Below are positions 18,565 through 27,319 of a DNA stretch of 64,000 nucleotides, piece after piece. The stretch is from Candidatus Jettenia sp. AMX2. Its GTDB lineage: Bacteria > Planctomycetota > Brocadiia > Brocadiales > Brocadiaceae. Made by a program: the position numbers and the translations under genes. How positions within the stretch are numbered: position 1 is the first letter of the stretch; every line of letters begins with the position of its first letter. The DNA is taken from NCBI GenBank assembly GCA_030583665.1, contig CP129469.1, forward strand, positions 1,665,043-1,729,042, given 5' to 3'. The notes beneath the pieces are model-generated. The model was not told the origin of the DNA. It made no database searches and was given only the letters and a program-made list of their open reading frames with translations.

Positions 18565-19818
18565 ATGGAAACCCTAACGAAGAAATATAACTCAGCGCTC
18601 CGTGAAAATGTCCACATGTGGATCAGGAAGATAAAGGACATCGATATACTGGTTGGCATTCCCTGTTATAATTGCGAGGATACCATTTCTTATGTAGTAT
18701 CAACATCCGCAGAAGGGCTAAAGAAATATTATCCGGATAAAAAAATTGCCGTATTTGTTTCGGATGGTGGTTCACTTGATGATACCCGTGAAAAGGCTTA
18801 CTCGACCAATATTCCAGAAGGTGTGGAACGCCGGGTAACTATCTACCGGGGCATACCTGGAAAAGGTACGGCGTTCCGGGCTATTTTTGAAGTTGCAAAA
18901 TTGCTGAAAGCAGATGCGACTATCGTGGTGGATGCAGACCTCAGAAGCATTACGCCGGAGTGGATTAAGCTGCTGGCCAACCCCATTATAAACAAACAAG
19001 CCGGCTATGTATCCCCCCTCTATCTTCGCCACAAATACGATGGAACCATTACGAATAACATCGTTTATCCGATGACCAGGGCTCTTTATGGATGCAAGGT
19101 ACGCCAGCCAATAGGCGGCGATTTTGGAATTTGTGGCGATCTGGCTGCTTATTATATCAAGGAAGATGTATGGGAAACAGATGTGGCACGGTTTGGAATT
19201 GACATCTGGACAACCACCACGGCGATAAATGAAGGATTTAAGATAGTACAGGCTCATTTGGGAACAAAAGTCCATAATGCAAAGGACCCTGCCCTTGATC
19301 TTGGTCCTATGTTTCGCCAGGTAGTCAGTACCCTGTTTTATCTTATGGGCAAATATGAAAGCTATTGGAAAAAACCAAGAGAAAGTACAACACCTGATAC
19401 GATTGGAACACCTCACGAAGTATCAAAGATTGAACCGGTATCAGTCAATTATACAAAATTATTGGCAGAGTTTTCCGAGGGATTTGAACAGTTTGACCCC
19501 CTTTATGAACAGGTCTTGGAAGCTGATAATTTTAATCGTTTATATGAGATTGTACAAATTTTTAAAAAGACGGGAGAAATACAGTTCCCTGCAGATTTAT
19601 GGGCAAAGGTACTTTACGATTTTGCCTTCACCTATTTGAAATGGCACCGGAACAGAAGGAGACTCGTCGATATTCTTACCCCTTTGTATTTTGGACGTAC
19701 CGCCGCTTATTGCCATGAAGTGATAGAAAAAGACTCGGCAGAGGCTGAAGCGGTTGTTGATATGCAAGCACAGGAGTTTGAAAAACAAAAAACCTATTTA
19801 TTACAAAAATTTTTGTAG
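18565..19818 (+). CDS. GT-A glycosyltransferase, candidate mannosylglucosyl-3-phosphoglycerate synthase
   Basis: This 417-residue protein has a family-2-like GT-A fold: the nucleotide-binding start DILVGIPCYN (~28-37), SDGGSLDD (~66-73) and the metal-binding VDADLRS (~122-128). An acceptor-side segment (QPIGGDFGI) and GIDIWTTTTA recall the GpgS/mannosylglycerate synthase group. The last ~150 residues are helical. It lies between a GpgS-like synthase and an MpgP-like phosphatase. In Petrotoga mobilis a trio GpgS-MggA-MggB makes mannosylglucosylglycerate, and this gene is in the MggA position. I infer that it adds a second sugar to glucosyl-3-phosphoglycerate, but a different acceptor is possible. 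Confidence 0.6.
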   Translation: METLTKKYNSALRENVHMWIRKIKDIDILVGIPCYNCEDTISYVVSTSAEGLKKYYPDKKIAVFVSDGGSLDDTREKAYSTNIPEGVERRVTIYRGIPGKGTAFRAIFEVAKLLKADATIVVDADLRSITPEWIKLLANPIINKQAGYVSPLYLRHKYDGTITNNIVYPMTRALYGCKVRQPIGGDFGICGDLAAYYIKEDVWETDVARFGIDIWTTTTAINEGFKIVQAHLGTKVHNAKDPALDLGPMFRQVVSTLFYLMGKYESYWKKPRESTTPDTIGTPHEVSKIEPVSVNYTKLLAEFSEGFEQFDPLYEQVLEADNFNRLYEIVQIFKKTGEIQFPADLWAKVLYDFAFTYLKWHRNRRRLVDILTPLYFGRTAAYCHEVIEKDSAEAEAVVDMQAQEFEKQKTYLLQKFL

Positions 19819-19829
19819 TTTTACAGGGA

Positions 19830-20639
19830 ATGAAATATATTATTTTTACAGACCTCGATGGTACGTTATTAGACCATCATACCTATTCTTTTGAGAAGGC
19901 AAAGGATGCTTTGCTCCAGACGAAAAAGCAGAATATACCTGTTATCTTTTGTACCAGCAAAACCCAGGCGGAAATTGAGGTATACAGGGAAAGAATGGGC
20001 AATGAAGATCCGTTTATTCCGGAAAATGGAGGAGCAATCATTATCCCAAAAGGTTATTTCAAATCAGTTTCCGGGAAAGCAGGAAATCGTTATATAAAAA
20101 TTGAACTCGGAATCCCTCACTCTCTAATCATCGATACCCTCGCAAAAATAAAACAATCCACCCGTGCGATTATAAAGGGGTTTTCAGATTTAACCCCGGA
20201 AGAAATTTCTTCCCTTACCGGTCTTGATCCCGTCACGGCTGAATTATCCAAAAAGCGTTATTATTCTGAACCAATAATTATTGAGGGTACTCCAGCCACA
20301 CTACAGGAAGTAAAAGAAAAAATACTTTCCGCAGGATTAAACTTTTTAGAAGGGAGGCGGTTTCATCATGTTTGCGGTTCAGGAACAGATAAAGGAAATG
20401 CCGTTCGCGCCCTTACTGATATTTACAAAGATACTATCTGTGACAGTATAAAAACTATCGGCATTGGAGACAGCCTCATTGATCTCCCCATGCTGGCATC
20501 AGTTGATATCCCCATCGTTGTCCAAAGAACACCAGGACATTACGATAGCAGGATTTCTCTCCCAAACCTTATATATGCAGATGACATAGGACCTGCCGGC
20601 TGGAATAAAGCCATATTAACCATAGTACAAAAACAATAG
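19830..20639 (+). CDS. HAD-IIB phosphatase, mannosyl-3-phosphoglycerate phosphatase family
   Basis: This 269-residue HAD-superfamily phosphatase starts with the catalytic DLDGTLLD motif (residues 8-15). It continues with the second HAD motif in VIFCTSKTQAEIEVYRERM and the family-typical PFIPENGGAI. Near the C-terminus, GIGDSLIDLPML gives the metal-binding Asp pair. These features match mannosyl-3-phosphoglycerate phosphatases (MpgP) and the related MggB. It would remove the phosphate from the product of the two preceding synthases to release the compatible solute. It lies 11 bases after the glycosyltransferase gene, so the trio is probably one transcript. The exact phosphorylated substrate is inferred from context. 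Confidence 0.8.
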   Translation: MKYIIFTDLDGTLLDHHTYSFEKAKDALLQTKKQNIPVIFCTSKTQAEIEVYRERMGNEDPFIPENGGAIIIPKGYFKSVSGKAGNRYIKIELGIPHSLIIDTLAKIKQSTRAIIKGFSDLTPEEISSLTGLDPVTAELSKKRYYSEPIIIEGTPATLQEVKEKILSAGLNFLEGRRFHHVCGSGTDKGNAVRALTDIYKDTICDSIKTIGIGDSLIDLPMLASVDIPIVVQRTPGHYDSRISLPNLIYADDIGPAGWNKAILTIVQKQ

Positions 20640-20665
20640 CATTCCGGGCCGTTTTCTTGACAAGG

Positions 20666-21433
20666 TCAGGTACTTCTTAAAGAATTAAGAGGCGGCTTTA
20701 ACTTTAACCTGCCATGCTCCATAATACTGGATACAGAATATAATATAATAAATGGCGATAAAACATCTAAAAAAGGAGCATAAATGTGGATATCATATTT
20801 GGAGCTTAATCCCAGCATATTTGTAGCAAAAAAATTTCTGATAAAAAAAAACAGATAAAGTATAATAGCAACAGCCCTGTTTGTTCCGAGATAGAGACAG
20901 TATGCATAGACAAAAATCGATGATGAACAGATTATAATAAGAGCATTCAGGGTACTCCATGTATCAGCCCGCTCTTCTGAAATCTCAAAAGAGACAATTG
21001 CCAATCCCACCGACAAAAAATATTGTGAAAAAAAATACAAACCAAAAGCTATAATTGTTGTAAAGAGGAACCTTCTTGACCATTCAAGAGAATCCCTTAA
21101 AAGCTGTGAAGCTTCTGAATTATACAGTTTTACCTCCTGCTCCGGATTAATGATTGTTTTTTTTATTTGGGCTGAGGTATGAAAAAAATATGCCGCCGTA
21201 AATACTAAGGCTGTTAATACATCCCCGCACATATCAGGCGGACTCGGAGTATGGATATCATATCTGTTATTGGGATTTGGAGACTGCACTATAGCAAAGA
21301 AAACAAGCGCATTAATGATATCTCCCGTAACAAATCTTAAATTAATACCTATGAATATTAATAAATTACTTAGCCTTACATCTCTTATCGCAGAAAGAAT
21401 GGTTACTGCATCCTGGTTGCTGGGATTTGTCAT
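20666..21433 (-). CDS. Membrane protein of unknown function
   Basis: I do not recognise this 255-residue protein. It has about six hydrophobic segments, for example LLIFIGINLRFVTGDIINALVF near the N-terminus and ALIIICSSSIFVYAYCLYL in the second half. A charged loop of ~40 residues lies in the middle (INPEQEVKLYNSEASQLLRDSLEW). I take the ATG at 21433 as start over an upstream TTG. It points toward the phosphatase gene, with only 26 bases between their ends. The 298 bases upstream, toward the DUF2062 gene, are AT-rich and must hold divergent promoters; I see no other structure there. Confidence 0.65.
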   Translation of the reverse strand: MTNPSNQDAVTILSAIRDVRLSNLLIFIGINLRFVTGDIINALVFFAIVQSPNPNNRYDIHTPSPPDMCGDVLTALVFTAAYFFHTSAQIKKTIINPEQEVKLYNSEASQLLRDSLEWSRRFLFTTIIAFGLYFFSQYFLSVGLAIVSFEISEERADTWSTLNALIIICSSSIFVYAYCLYLGTNRAVAIILYLFFFIRNFFATNMLGLSSKYDIHIYAPFLDVLSPFIILYSVSSIMEHGRLKLKPPLNSLRST

Positions 21434-21731
21434 ACTCAATGAATAATTCCGGATTTATATGTTCGATGAAATATGCACGCGCACCCTAAAGTCTTTAATT
21501 ATGCATCGTATATTGGGATTTAGAAAATAAATAACATAAAATGAAAATAAACTCAAACAAAATAACTGTATGAACAGGATAAATCTTCCCTTTATATATT
21601 TTTTAAATTTACTTTGGACAAATAAAAGTTCAGTATATAATACTTAATCGTCCAATAGTCCCTAACGCGAAATAGTAAACATCATGTTGGCGGCATGCAT
21701 CAGCGGAGGCAGGAGGGTTAAATAAACGCAT

Positions 21732-22406
21732 ATGGATGTAAAAGATTTGTTGAGTTTAGTATTAAAAAAGATTATAGTAGTAAGCCGTTGTGTGAGTGTA
21801 TTTAAGGAAATAGAATTTACACCGAGGCTTGAAAAATTCAAGCATATGCTAAATTGGGATAAAATATACTTATATTTTGCTCGTTTTGTTCCCCAACAGC
21901 ATCACTTAACAGATACACTACTCCATCGTGTTTTTGGAGAACGGCTTTTTGCTCCACATATTTGGAAACCAACAAGGGTAACTATTTCCGGAGGACTTGC
22001 GGTTGGTATTTTTATAGCGCTTACACCCACTATAGGGGTACAGATGATTCTGTCTATTATGGTTGCTTATTTTTTACGTGTTAATATTCCTTCTGCGATT
22101 GCAGCATGCTGGATAACAAATCCACTGACGGCCCCGGTCATTTACCCTTTACAATACAAATTGGGCATATGGCTAAGTGGCGTCCCGGAATCAAGTGAAT
22201 TATCCGGATATACAGGAATGCTCAGGCATTTCGTCCGGTATGCAAGGCCATTATGGGTTGGAAGTCTTCTTTCTGCGGTTTTATGTGCCGCAATTGTGTA
22301 TGCAGGGACTTTTTTTATATGGGGATTCATCTGTCTTAAATTAAAAAAAATGAACCTCCTGGCACAGAAAGCCACAACTAACACCCCCTTATCTAAGGAG
22401 GATTAA
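21732..22406 (+). CDS. DUF2062 membrane protein
   Basis: This 224-residue protein carries the DUF2062 domain over residues ~75-200. Characteristic are the RVTISGGLAVGIFIALTP segment, two further hydrophobic helices, and the NPLTAPVIY motif. The function of the family is not established; members often sit near lipid or cell-wall genes. The last codons (TPLSKED and the stop) are supplied by a C-rich intergenic hairpin repeat at 22384-22411, so the C-terminus may have been rewritten by repeat insertion. A frameshifted fragment of the 3' end is repeated at 24931 as part of a tandem duplication. Confidence 0.8.
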   Translation: MDVKDLLSLVLKKIIVVSRCVSVFKEIEFTPRLEKFKHMLNWDKIYLYFARFVPQQHHLTDTLLHRVFGERLFAPHIWKPTRVTISGGLAVGIFIALTPTIGVQMILSIMVAYFLRVNIPSAIAACWITNPLTAPVIYPLQYKLGIWLSGVPESSELSGYTGMLRHFVRYARPLWVGSLLSAVLCAAIVYAGTFFIWGFICLKLKKMNLLAQKATTNTPLSKED

Positions 22407-22411
22407 GGGGG
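22384..22411. repeat. C-rich intergenic hairpin repeat overlapping a gene end
   Basis: CCCCCTTA (22384-22391) pairs with TAAGGGGG (22404-22411). Inner bases can form an alternative hairpin (CCTTA/TAAGG). The element provides the stop codon of the DUF2062 gene and lies just before the CBS gene. Related elements lie at 23071, 25101, 48261, 52061 and 52214. Confidence 0.85.
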
Positions 22412-22445
22412 CTGTCAAAAAAACTAACAAAAAGGAGTATAATGT

Positions 22446-22952
22446 ATGAAAGTAAAAGATATTATGGATGTATCACCAGATGTCCTTAAGGTTAAAGATA
22501 TTATGGATACTTCGCCGGATGTCCTTCGCGTATCAGATACCTTTGAAAATCTTGTAAAGATACTGAATAAGGTTAAATACCATGCAGTTTTGGTGCTTGA
22601 TAAGGATGACAAACTGGCGGGGATACTGACGGAAGGGGATATTATAAAAGTTCTTATCCCTACCTATATAACCATTGATGAATCGTTAATAACCGTAATG
22701 GATGCAAATTATTTTGAGAATAAATGTAAAGAATCACGGAATTTAACACTTACCGAAATTATGACAAAAAACATCATAACCGTACGTGAGGGAGATTCGG
22801 TAATGAAAGCAGCTGCGCTTATGTTCACTCACAGGATACATTTTCTTCCTGTACTGAGAGGCGATAAAGTCGTTGGAATTGTACCACGTAAGACATTAAT
22901 AGAACTTGTAACAAGAACCCTTGCAGAAGATAAAACCGGTGGTATTGAATAA
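22446..22952 (+). CDS. CBS-domain protein, copy 1
   Basis: This 168-residue cytoplasmic protein has two CBS motifs: DIMDTSPDVLRV...DKLAGILTEGDI and EIMTKNIITVREGD...DKVVGIVPRKTL. CBS pairs bind adenine nucleotides and often regulate transporters, so it probably controls the ion transporter encoded next. The first 13 residues after Met are an imperfect direct repeat (VKDIMDVSPDVLK, then VKDIMDTSPDVLR), a 39-base internal duplication. AAGGAG stands 9 bases before the ATG. A second copy, almost identical except for one internal residue and the last few, is at 25163. The 415-base gap to the next gene holds several repeats. Confidence 0.9.
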   Translation: MKVKDIMDVSPDVLKVKDIMDTSPDVLRVSDTFENLVKILNKVKYHAVLVLDKDDKLAGILTEGDIIKVLIPTYITIDESLITVMDANYFENKCKESRNLTLTEIMTKNIITVREGDSVMKAAALMFTHRIHFLPVLRGDKVVGIVPRKTLIELVTRTLAEDKTGGIE

Positions 22953-23367
22953 AAGAATATTTTAATTTAATGTATAAGAATTTCAAACTGTTAGTTCCTC
23001 CCCCCAGTCTGCGTGCGGTGACGCACAGGCAGGGAGGTTTGGTGGGGGTGAAAGGAACAATCTGTGATCGCCCTCCCTTAATCCCTCCCGTCAAGGGAGG
23101 GAAAATGTTTTTTTTAGTCGCCGAAGGCCTAATTTATTACGATAAAAGGTAAACAATAACCTAGTACAACGTTTCATAAAAACCTATACAAAAATGAATT
23201 TCATTGTGAGGAGCGGAACGACGAAGCAAACTCTTGTTCTATAAAGCCTTAAGATTGCTTCGCTGTCGCTCGCAATGACAATAACATAGGTAAACATATT
23301 TGTAGAACGATACACTAGTAAAAAAACAATTTTATAGATCATAAAACAGAGGGGAGGAAATAAATTC
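22953..23367. repeat. Repeat-rich intergenic region in copy 1 (C-rich hairpin and REP-like element)
   Basis: This gap is about 300 bases longer than the matching gap in the second copy of the duplication (25670-25781). The extra sequence holds a C-rich hairpin (CCCTCCCTT at 23071-23079 with AAGGGAGGG at 23093-23101). It also holds a REP-like inverted repeat at 23201-23280, whose arms are TCATTGTGAGGAGCGGAA and GCTTCGCTGTCGCTCGCAAT. No gene is visible. GGGGAGG at the end serves the transporter gene. Confidence 0.8.
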
Positions 23368-24696
23368 ATGGTCTTTTGGATAGCCACGGCTATTTTTATC
23401 TTGTCTTACGCATTAATTGTTACAGAAAAGATCGACAAAACGAAAATTGCACTCATAGGTGCAGGTTCAATGATAATACTCAAGATTGTGGATCAATATG
23501 AGGCTTTTTATGAGGAAAAGTATGCTATTGATTATAACGTAATCTTTCTACTTATTGGGATGATGATTATTGTAAATATCCTGAGTAAAACAGGTATTTT
23601 TCAGTTTTTAGCAGTGAAATCTGCAAAAATAGCCAAGGGAGATCCATTTCTCATTCTTATCTTTTTTGCTTTAATAACTGCTTTTCTTTCCGCTATGCTT
23701 GACAATGTAACCACGGTATTACTTCTCGTACCTGTTACCCTTTATATTGCTGACGAACTGGGACTGGATCCGTTTCCATTCCTGATAACAGAAATTATGG
23801 CTTCCAATATTGGAGGGACAGCAACGCTTATTGGTGACCCCCCCAATATAATGATTGCCAGCAAGGTACAACTTACCTTTATGGACTTTATCTATCACAT
23901 AACTCCAGCCGTTTTTTTTGTTTTTTTCTTTTTCCTTTTAACCATAAAATTTCTCTTTGGCAAAAAACTTCACGTCAATGAAGAGGTAAAACAAAAACTA
24001 TTAGCAGTAGATGAATATTCCCTGATTAAAGATTATAGCCTTCTGAAAAAGTCCCTCGCTGTTCTGGGACTGGTAATTCTCGGTTTTATCACCCACGGAT
24101 CTCTCCACTACGAACCTGCAACAATTGCGATTTTTGGAGCCGCCGTTCTTCTCATTGTGTCAAAAGAAGACCCTCATCATGCGTTGAGGGATCTTGAGTG
24201 GCCAACCATTTTCTTTTTTATGGGTCTGTTTATTATTGTAGGAGGTGTTGTTAAGGTAGGTTTGATATCCAAATTATCTGAAGGCATGATTTTGTTGACC
24301 AAACCAAATACAGAGAGTATGTTTTTAACATCAATTGCAACCTTATGGTTTTCTGCCTTCAGCTCTGCCGTCGTTGATAATATCCCTTTCGTTGCCAGTA
24401 TGACCCCCCTTATTATGGATACAGCGCATACCGTATTCCCATGGGGATTGGATACTAAATCTGTTGTTCAGCACCCAACCCTTATGCCGGTATGGTGGTC
24501 ATTGGCACTGGGGGCGTGCCTTGGGGGAAATGCTTCTCCGGTCGGCGCATCTGCCAACGTTATCACCATAGGTCTCGCAGGCAGGGCAGGACATCCTATC
24601 ACTTTTAAAAAATTCCTTCTCTATGGGGTACCTATCACGATACAAACGATAGTGATCTCTACCATTTATATTTGGTTACGATACTACACTTTCTAA
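23368..24696 (+). CDS. NhaD/ArsB-type ion transporter, copy 1
   Basis: This 442-residue protein with about 11-12 helices belongs to the ion-transporter superfamily that includes NhaD Na+/H+ antiporters and ArsB. Typical are FLLIGMMIIVNILSKTG, the re-entrant segment LSAMLDNVTTVLLLVPVT, GGTATLIGDPPNIMIAS, and the second-half counterpart AFSSAVVDNIPFVASM. The conserved Asn-Pro/Asp pairs suggest Na+/H+ exchange, but other ions are possible. It follows a CBS protein that may regulate it. The pair is duplicated at 25163-27110 with only a handful of amino-acid changes, so the duplication is recent. Confidence 0.85.
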   Translation: MVFWIATAIFILSYALIVTEKIDKTKIALIGAGSMIILKIVDQYEAFYEEKYAIDYNVIFLLIGMMIIVNILSKTGIFQFLAVKSAKIAKGDPFLILIFFALITAFLSAMLDNVTTVLLLVPVTLYIADELGLDPFPFLITEIMASNIGGTATLIGDPPNIMIASKVQLTFMDFIYHITPAVFFVFFFFLLTIKFLFGKKLHVNEEVKQKLLAVDEYSLIKDYSLLKKSLAVLGLVILGFITHGSLHYEPATIAIFGAAVLLIVSKEDPHHALRDLEWPTIFFFMGLFIIVGGVVKVGLISKLSEGMILLTKPNTESMFLTSIATLWFSAFSSAVVDNIPFVASMTPLIMDTAHTVFPWGLDTKSVVQHPTLMPVWWSLALGACLGGNASPVGASANVITIGLAGRAGHPITFKKFLLYGVPITIQTIVISTIYIWLRYYTF

Positions 24697-24732
24697 TTTT
24701 ATCATATAGTATTCATATGATACTGAGATAAG

Positions 24733-24763
24733 GTAGCATGGACAAACAGTTTGTCCATGCTAC
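24733..24763. terminator. Perfect 15-bp-arm palindrome after transporter copy 1
   Basis: GTAGCATGGACAAAC and its exact complement flank one central base, 37 bases after the transporter stop. No T-run follows, so it may be an mRNA 3' end stabiliser or a protein site rather than an intrinsic terminator. The same palindrome follows copy 2 at 27147-27177. Confidence 0.6.
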
Positions 24764-24905
24764 TGTAATCATTCTGAACCGTTTTTTGGAAGGGTTATCT
24801 CAGGTCTGTTGATTGTAGCAGTAATAGAGGAATACCTAAATCTCGTCCCCTATATTCACGCATTTTTACTATTTCTTTGTTATGATCGGGAATCCAGTTT
24901 TTTTT

Positions 24906-24930
24906 CTCATTCGAAATCTTCGAAATCATA
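24906..24930 (-). pseudogene. 3' end remnant of the exported-protein gene at 27320
   Basis: These bases repeat the last codons and stop of the gene at 27320-27892 (coding for YDFEDFE and stop) and then break off at the junction with the DUF2062 fragment. They mark the right end of copy 1 of the tandem duplication. Confidence 0.8.
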
Positions 24931-25104
24931 TATCTGGATGTACAGGAATGCTCAGGCATTTCGTCCGGTATGCAAGGCCATTATAGGTTGGAAGTCTTCT
25001 TTCTGCGGTTTTATGTGCCGCAATTGTGTATGTAGGGACTTTTTTTTATATGGGGATTCATCGGTCTTAAATTAAAAAAAATGAACCTCCTGGCACAACT
25101 CCCC
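24931..25104 (+). pseudogene. Frameshifted 3' fragment of the DUF2062 gene
   Basis: This stretch matches 22202-22388, the last third of the DUF2062 gene. It has no start, carries an extra T in a T-run near 25043 that shifts the frame, and lacks a few bases near its end. It is the left end of the second copy of the 2.4-2.7 kb tandem duplication and cannot make a full protein. Confidence 0.88.
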
Positions 25105-25128
25105 CTTATCTAAGGAGGATTAAGGGGG
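25101..25128. repeat. C-rich hairpin repeat, second copy
   Basis: CCCCCTTA (25101-25108) pairs with TAAGGGGG (25121-25128). It is the duplicate of the element at 22384 and stands before the second CBS gene. Confidence 0.85.
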
Positions 25129-25162
25129 CTGTCAAAAAAACTAACAAAAAGGAGTATAATGT

Positions 25163-25669
25163 ATGAAAGTAAAAGATATTATGGATGTATCACCAGATGT
25201 CCTTAAGGTTAAAGATATTATGGATACTTCGCCGGATGTCCTTCGCGTATCAGATACCTTTGAAAATCTTGTAAAGATACTGAATAAGGTTAAATACCAT
25301 GCAGTTTTGGTGCTTGATAAGGATGACAAACTGGCGGGGATACTGACGGAAGGGGATATTATAAAAGTTCTTATCCCTACCTATATAACCATTGATGAAT
25401 CGTTAATAACCGTAATGGATGCAAATTATTTTGAGAATAAATGTAAAGAATCACGGAATTTAACACTTACCGAAATTATGACAAAAAACATCATAACCGT
25501 ACGTGAGGGAGATTCGGTAATGAAAGCAGCTGCGCTTATGTTCACTCACAGGATACATTTTCTTCCTGTACTGAGAGGCGATAAAATCGTTGGAATTGTA
25601 CCACGTAAGACATTAATAGAACTTGTAACAAGAACCCTTGCAGAAGATAAAACCAGCGGCCTTAAATGA
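25163..25669 (+). CDS. CBS-domain protein, copy 2
   Basis: A second copy of the 168-residue CBS-pair protein at 22446. The proteins are identical except for one internal change (DKIVGIV for DKVVGIV) and the C-terminal residues (SGLK for GGIE). The same ribosome site and upstream hairpin are present. It lies 112 bases before its own transporter gene, without the repeats that separate the first pair. It probably regulates the adjacent transporter by nucleotide binding. Confidence 0.9.
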   Translation: MKVKDIMDVSPDVLKVKDIMDTSPDVLRVSDTFENLVKILNKVKYHAVLVLDKDDKLAGILTEGDIIKVLIPTYITIDESLITVMDANYFENKCKESRNLTLTEIMTKNIITVREGDSVMKAAALMFTHRIHFLPVLRGDKIVGIVPRKTLIELVTRTLAEDKTSGLK

Positions 25670-25781
25670 AAGAGTATTTTAATTTATTATAATGAAAGGT
25701 AAGTAATTACCTTGTTTTACCTCTTTTGTAGAGTGATAAAACAATTTATAGATTATAAAACAGAAGGGAGGAAATAAATTC

Positions 25782-27110
25782 ATGGTCTTTTGGATGGCTA
25801 CGGCTATTTTTATCTTGTCTTACGCATTAATTGTTACAGAAAAGATCGACAAAACGAAAATTGCACTCATAGGTGCAGGTTCAATGATAATACTCAAGAT
25901 TGTGGATCAATATGAGGCTTTTTATGAGGAAAAGTATGCTATTGATTATAACGTAATCTTTCTACTTATTGGGATGATGATTATTGTAAATATCCTGAGT
26001 AAAACAGGTATTTTTCAGTTTTTAGCAGTGAAATCTGCAAAAATGGCCAAGGGAGATCCATTTCTCATTCTTATCTTTTTTGCTTTAATAACTGCTTTTC
26101 TTTCCGCTATGCTTGACAATGTAACCACGGTATTACTTCTCGTACCTGTTACCCTTTATATTGCTGACGAACTGGGACTGGATCCGTTTCCATTCCTGAT
26201 AACAGAAATTATGGCTTCCAATATTGGAGGGACAGCAACGCTTATTGGTGACCCCCCCAATATAATGATTGCCAGCAAGGTACAACTTACCTTTATGGAC
26301 TTTATCTATCATATGGCTCCAGCCGTTTTTTTTATTTTTTTCTTTTTCCTTTTAACCATAAAATTTATCTTTGGCAAAAAACTTCACGTCAATGAAGAGG
26401 TAAAACAAAAACTATTAGCGGTAGATGAATATTCCCTGATTAAAGATTATAGCCTTCTGAAAAAGTCCCTCGCTGTTCTGGGACTGGTAATTCTCGGTTT
26501 TATCACCCACGGATCTCTCCACTACGAACCTGCAACAATTGCGATTTTTGGAGCCGCCGTTCTTCTCATTGTGTCAAAAGAAGACCCTCATCATGCGTTG
26601 AGGGATCTTGAGTGGCCAACCATTTTCTTTTTTATGGGTCTGTTTATTATTGTAGGAGGTGTTGTTAAGGTAGGTTTGATATCCAAATTATCTGAAGGCA
26701 TGATTTTGTTGACCAAACCAAATACAGAGAGTATGTTTTTAACATCAATTGCAACCTTATGGTTTTCTGCCTTCAGCTCTGCCGTCGTTGATAATATCCC
26801 TTTTGTTGCCAGTATGACCCCCCTTATTATGGATACAGCGCATACCGTATTCCCATGGGGATTGGATACTAAATCTGTTGTTCAACACCCAACCCTTATG
26901 CCGGTATGGTGGTCATTGGCACTGGGGGCATGCCTTGGTGGAAATGGTTCTCCGGTCGGCGCATCTGCCAACGTTATCACCATAGGTCTCGCAGGCAGGG
27001 CAGGACATCCTATCACTTTTAAAAAATTCCTTCTCTATGGGGTACCTATCACGATACAAACGATAGTGATCTCTACCATTTATATTTGGTTACGATACTA
27101 CACTTTCTAA
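25782..27110 (+). CDS. NhaD/ArsB-type ion transporter, copy 2
   Basis: A 442-residue duplicate of the transporter at 23368. Changes are few and mild (for example FWMATA for FWIATA, MAPAVFFIF for ITPAVFFVF, NGSPVG for NASPVG). The last is in the conserved GGNxSPVGASAN segment close to the proposed ion path, so slight functional divergence is possible. The ribosome site GGGAGG precedes the ATG. Together with the CBS gene it forms the second unit of the tandem duplication. Confidence 0.85.
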   Translation: MVFWMATAIFILSYALIVTEKIDKTKIALIGAGSMIILKIVDQYEAFYEEKYAIDYNVIFLLIGMMIIVNILSKTGIFQFLAVKSAKMAKGDPFLILIFFALITAFLSAMLDNVTTVLLLVPVTLYIADELGLDPFPFLITEIMASNIGGTATLIGDPPNIMIASKVQLTFMDFIYHMAPAVFFIFFFFLLTIKFIFGKKLHVNEEVKQKLLAVDEYSLIKDYSLLKKSLAVLGLVILGFITHGSLHYEPATIAIFGAAVLLIVSKEDPHHALRDLEWPTIFFFMGLFIIVGGVVKVGLISKLSEGMILLTKPNTESMFLTSIATLWFSAFSSAVVDNIPFVASMTPLIMDTAHTVFPWGLDTKSVVQHPTLMPVWWSLALGACLGGNGSPVGASANVITIGLAGRAGHPITFKKFLLYGVPITIQTIVISTIYIWLRYYTF

Positions 27111-27146
27111 TTTTATCATATAGTACTCATATGATACTGAGATAAG

Positions 27147-27177
27147 GTAGCATGGACAAACAGTTTGTCCATGCTAC
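27147..27177. terminator. Perfect 15-bp-arm palindrome after transporter copy 2
   Basis: Identical to the palindrome at 24733-24763 and at the same distance from the transporter stop. No T-run follows. It lies between convergent genes and might act in both directions. Confidence 0.6.
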
Positions 27178-27319
27178 TGTAATCATTCTGAACCGTTTTT
27201 TGGAAGGGTTATCTCAGGTCTATTGATTGTAGCAGTAATAGAGGAATACCTAAATCTCGTCCCCTATATTCACGCATTTTTACTATTTCTTTGTTATGAT
27301 CGGGAATCCAGTTTTTTTC

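Noticed and set aside
24809-25075. Short plus-strand frame across the duplication junction (and its counterpart at 27223-27498)
   Set aside because: It is a mix of intergenic sequence, an antisense gene end and a frameshifted DUF2062 fragment.
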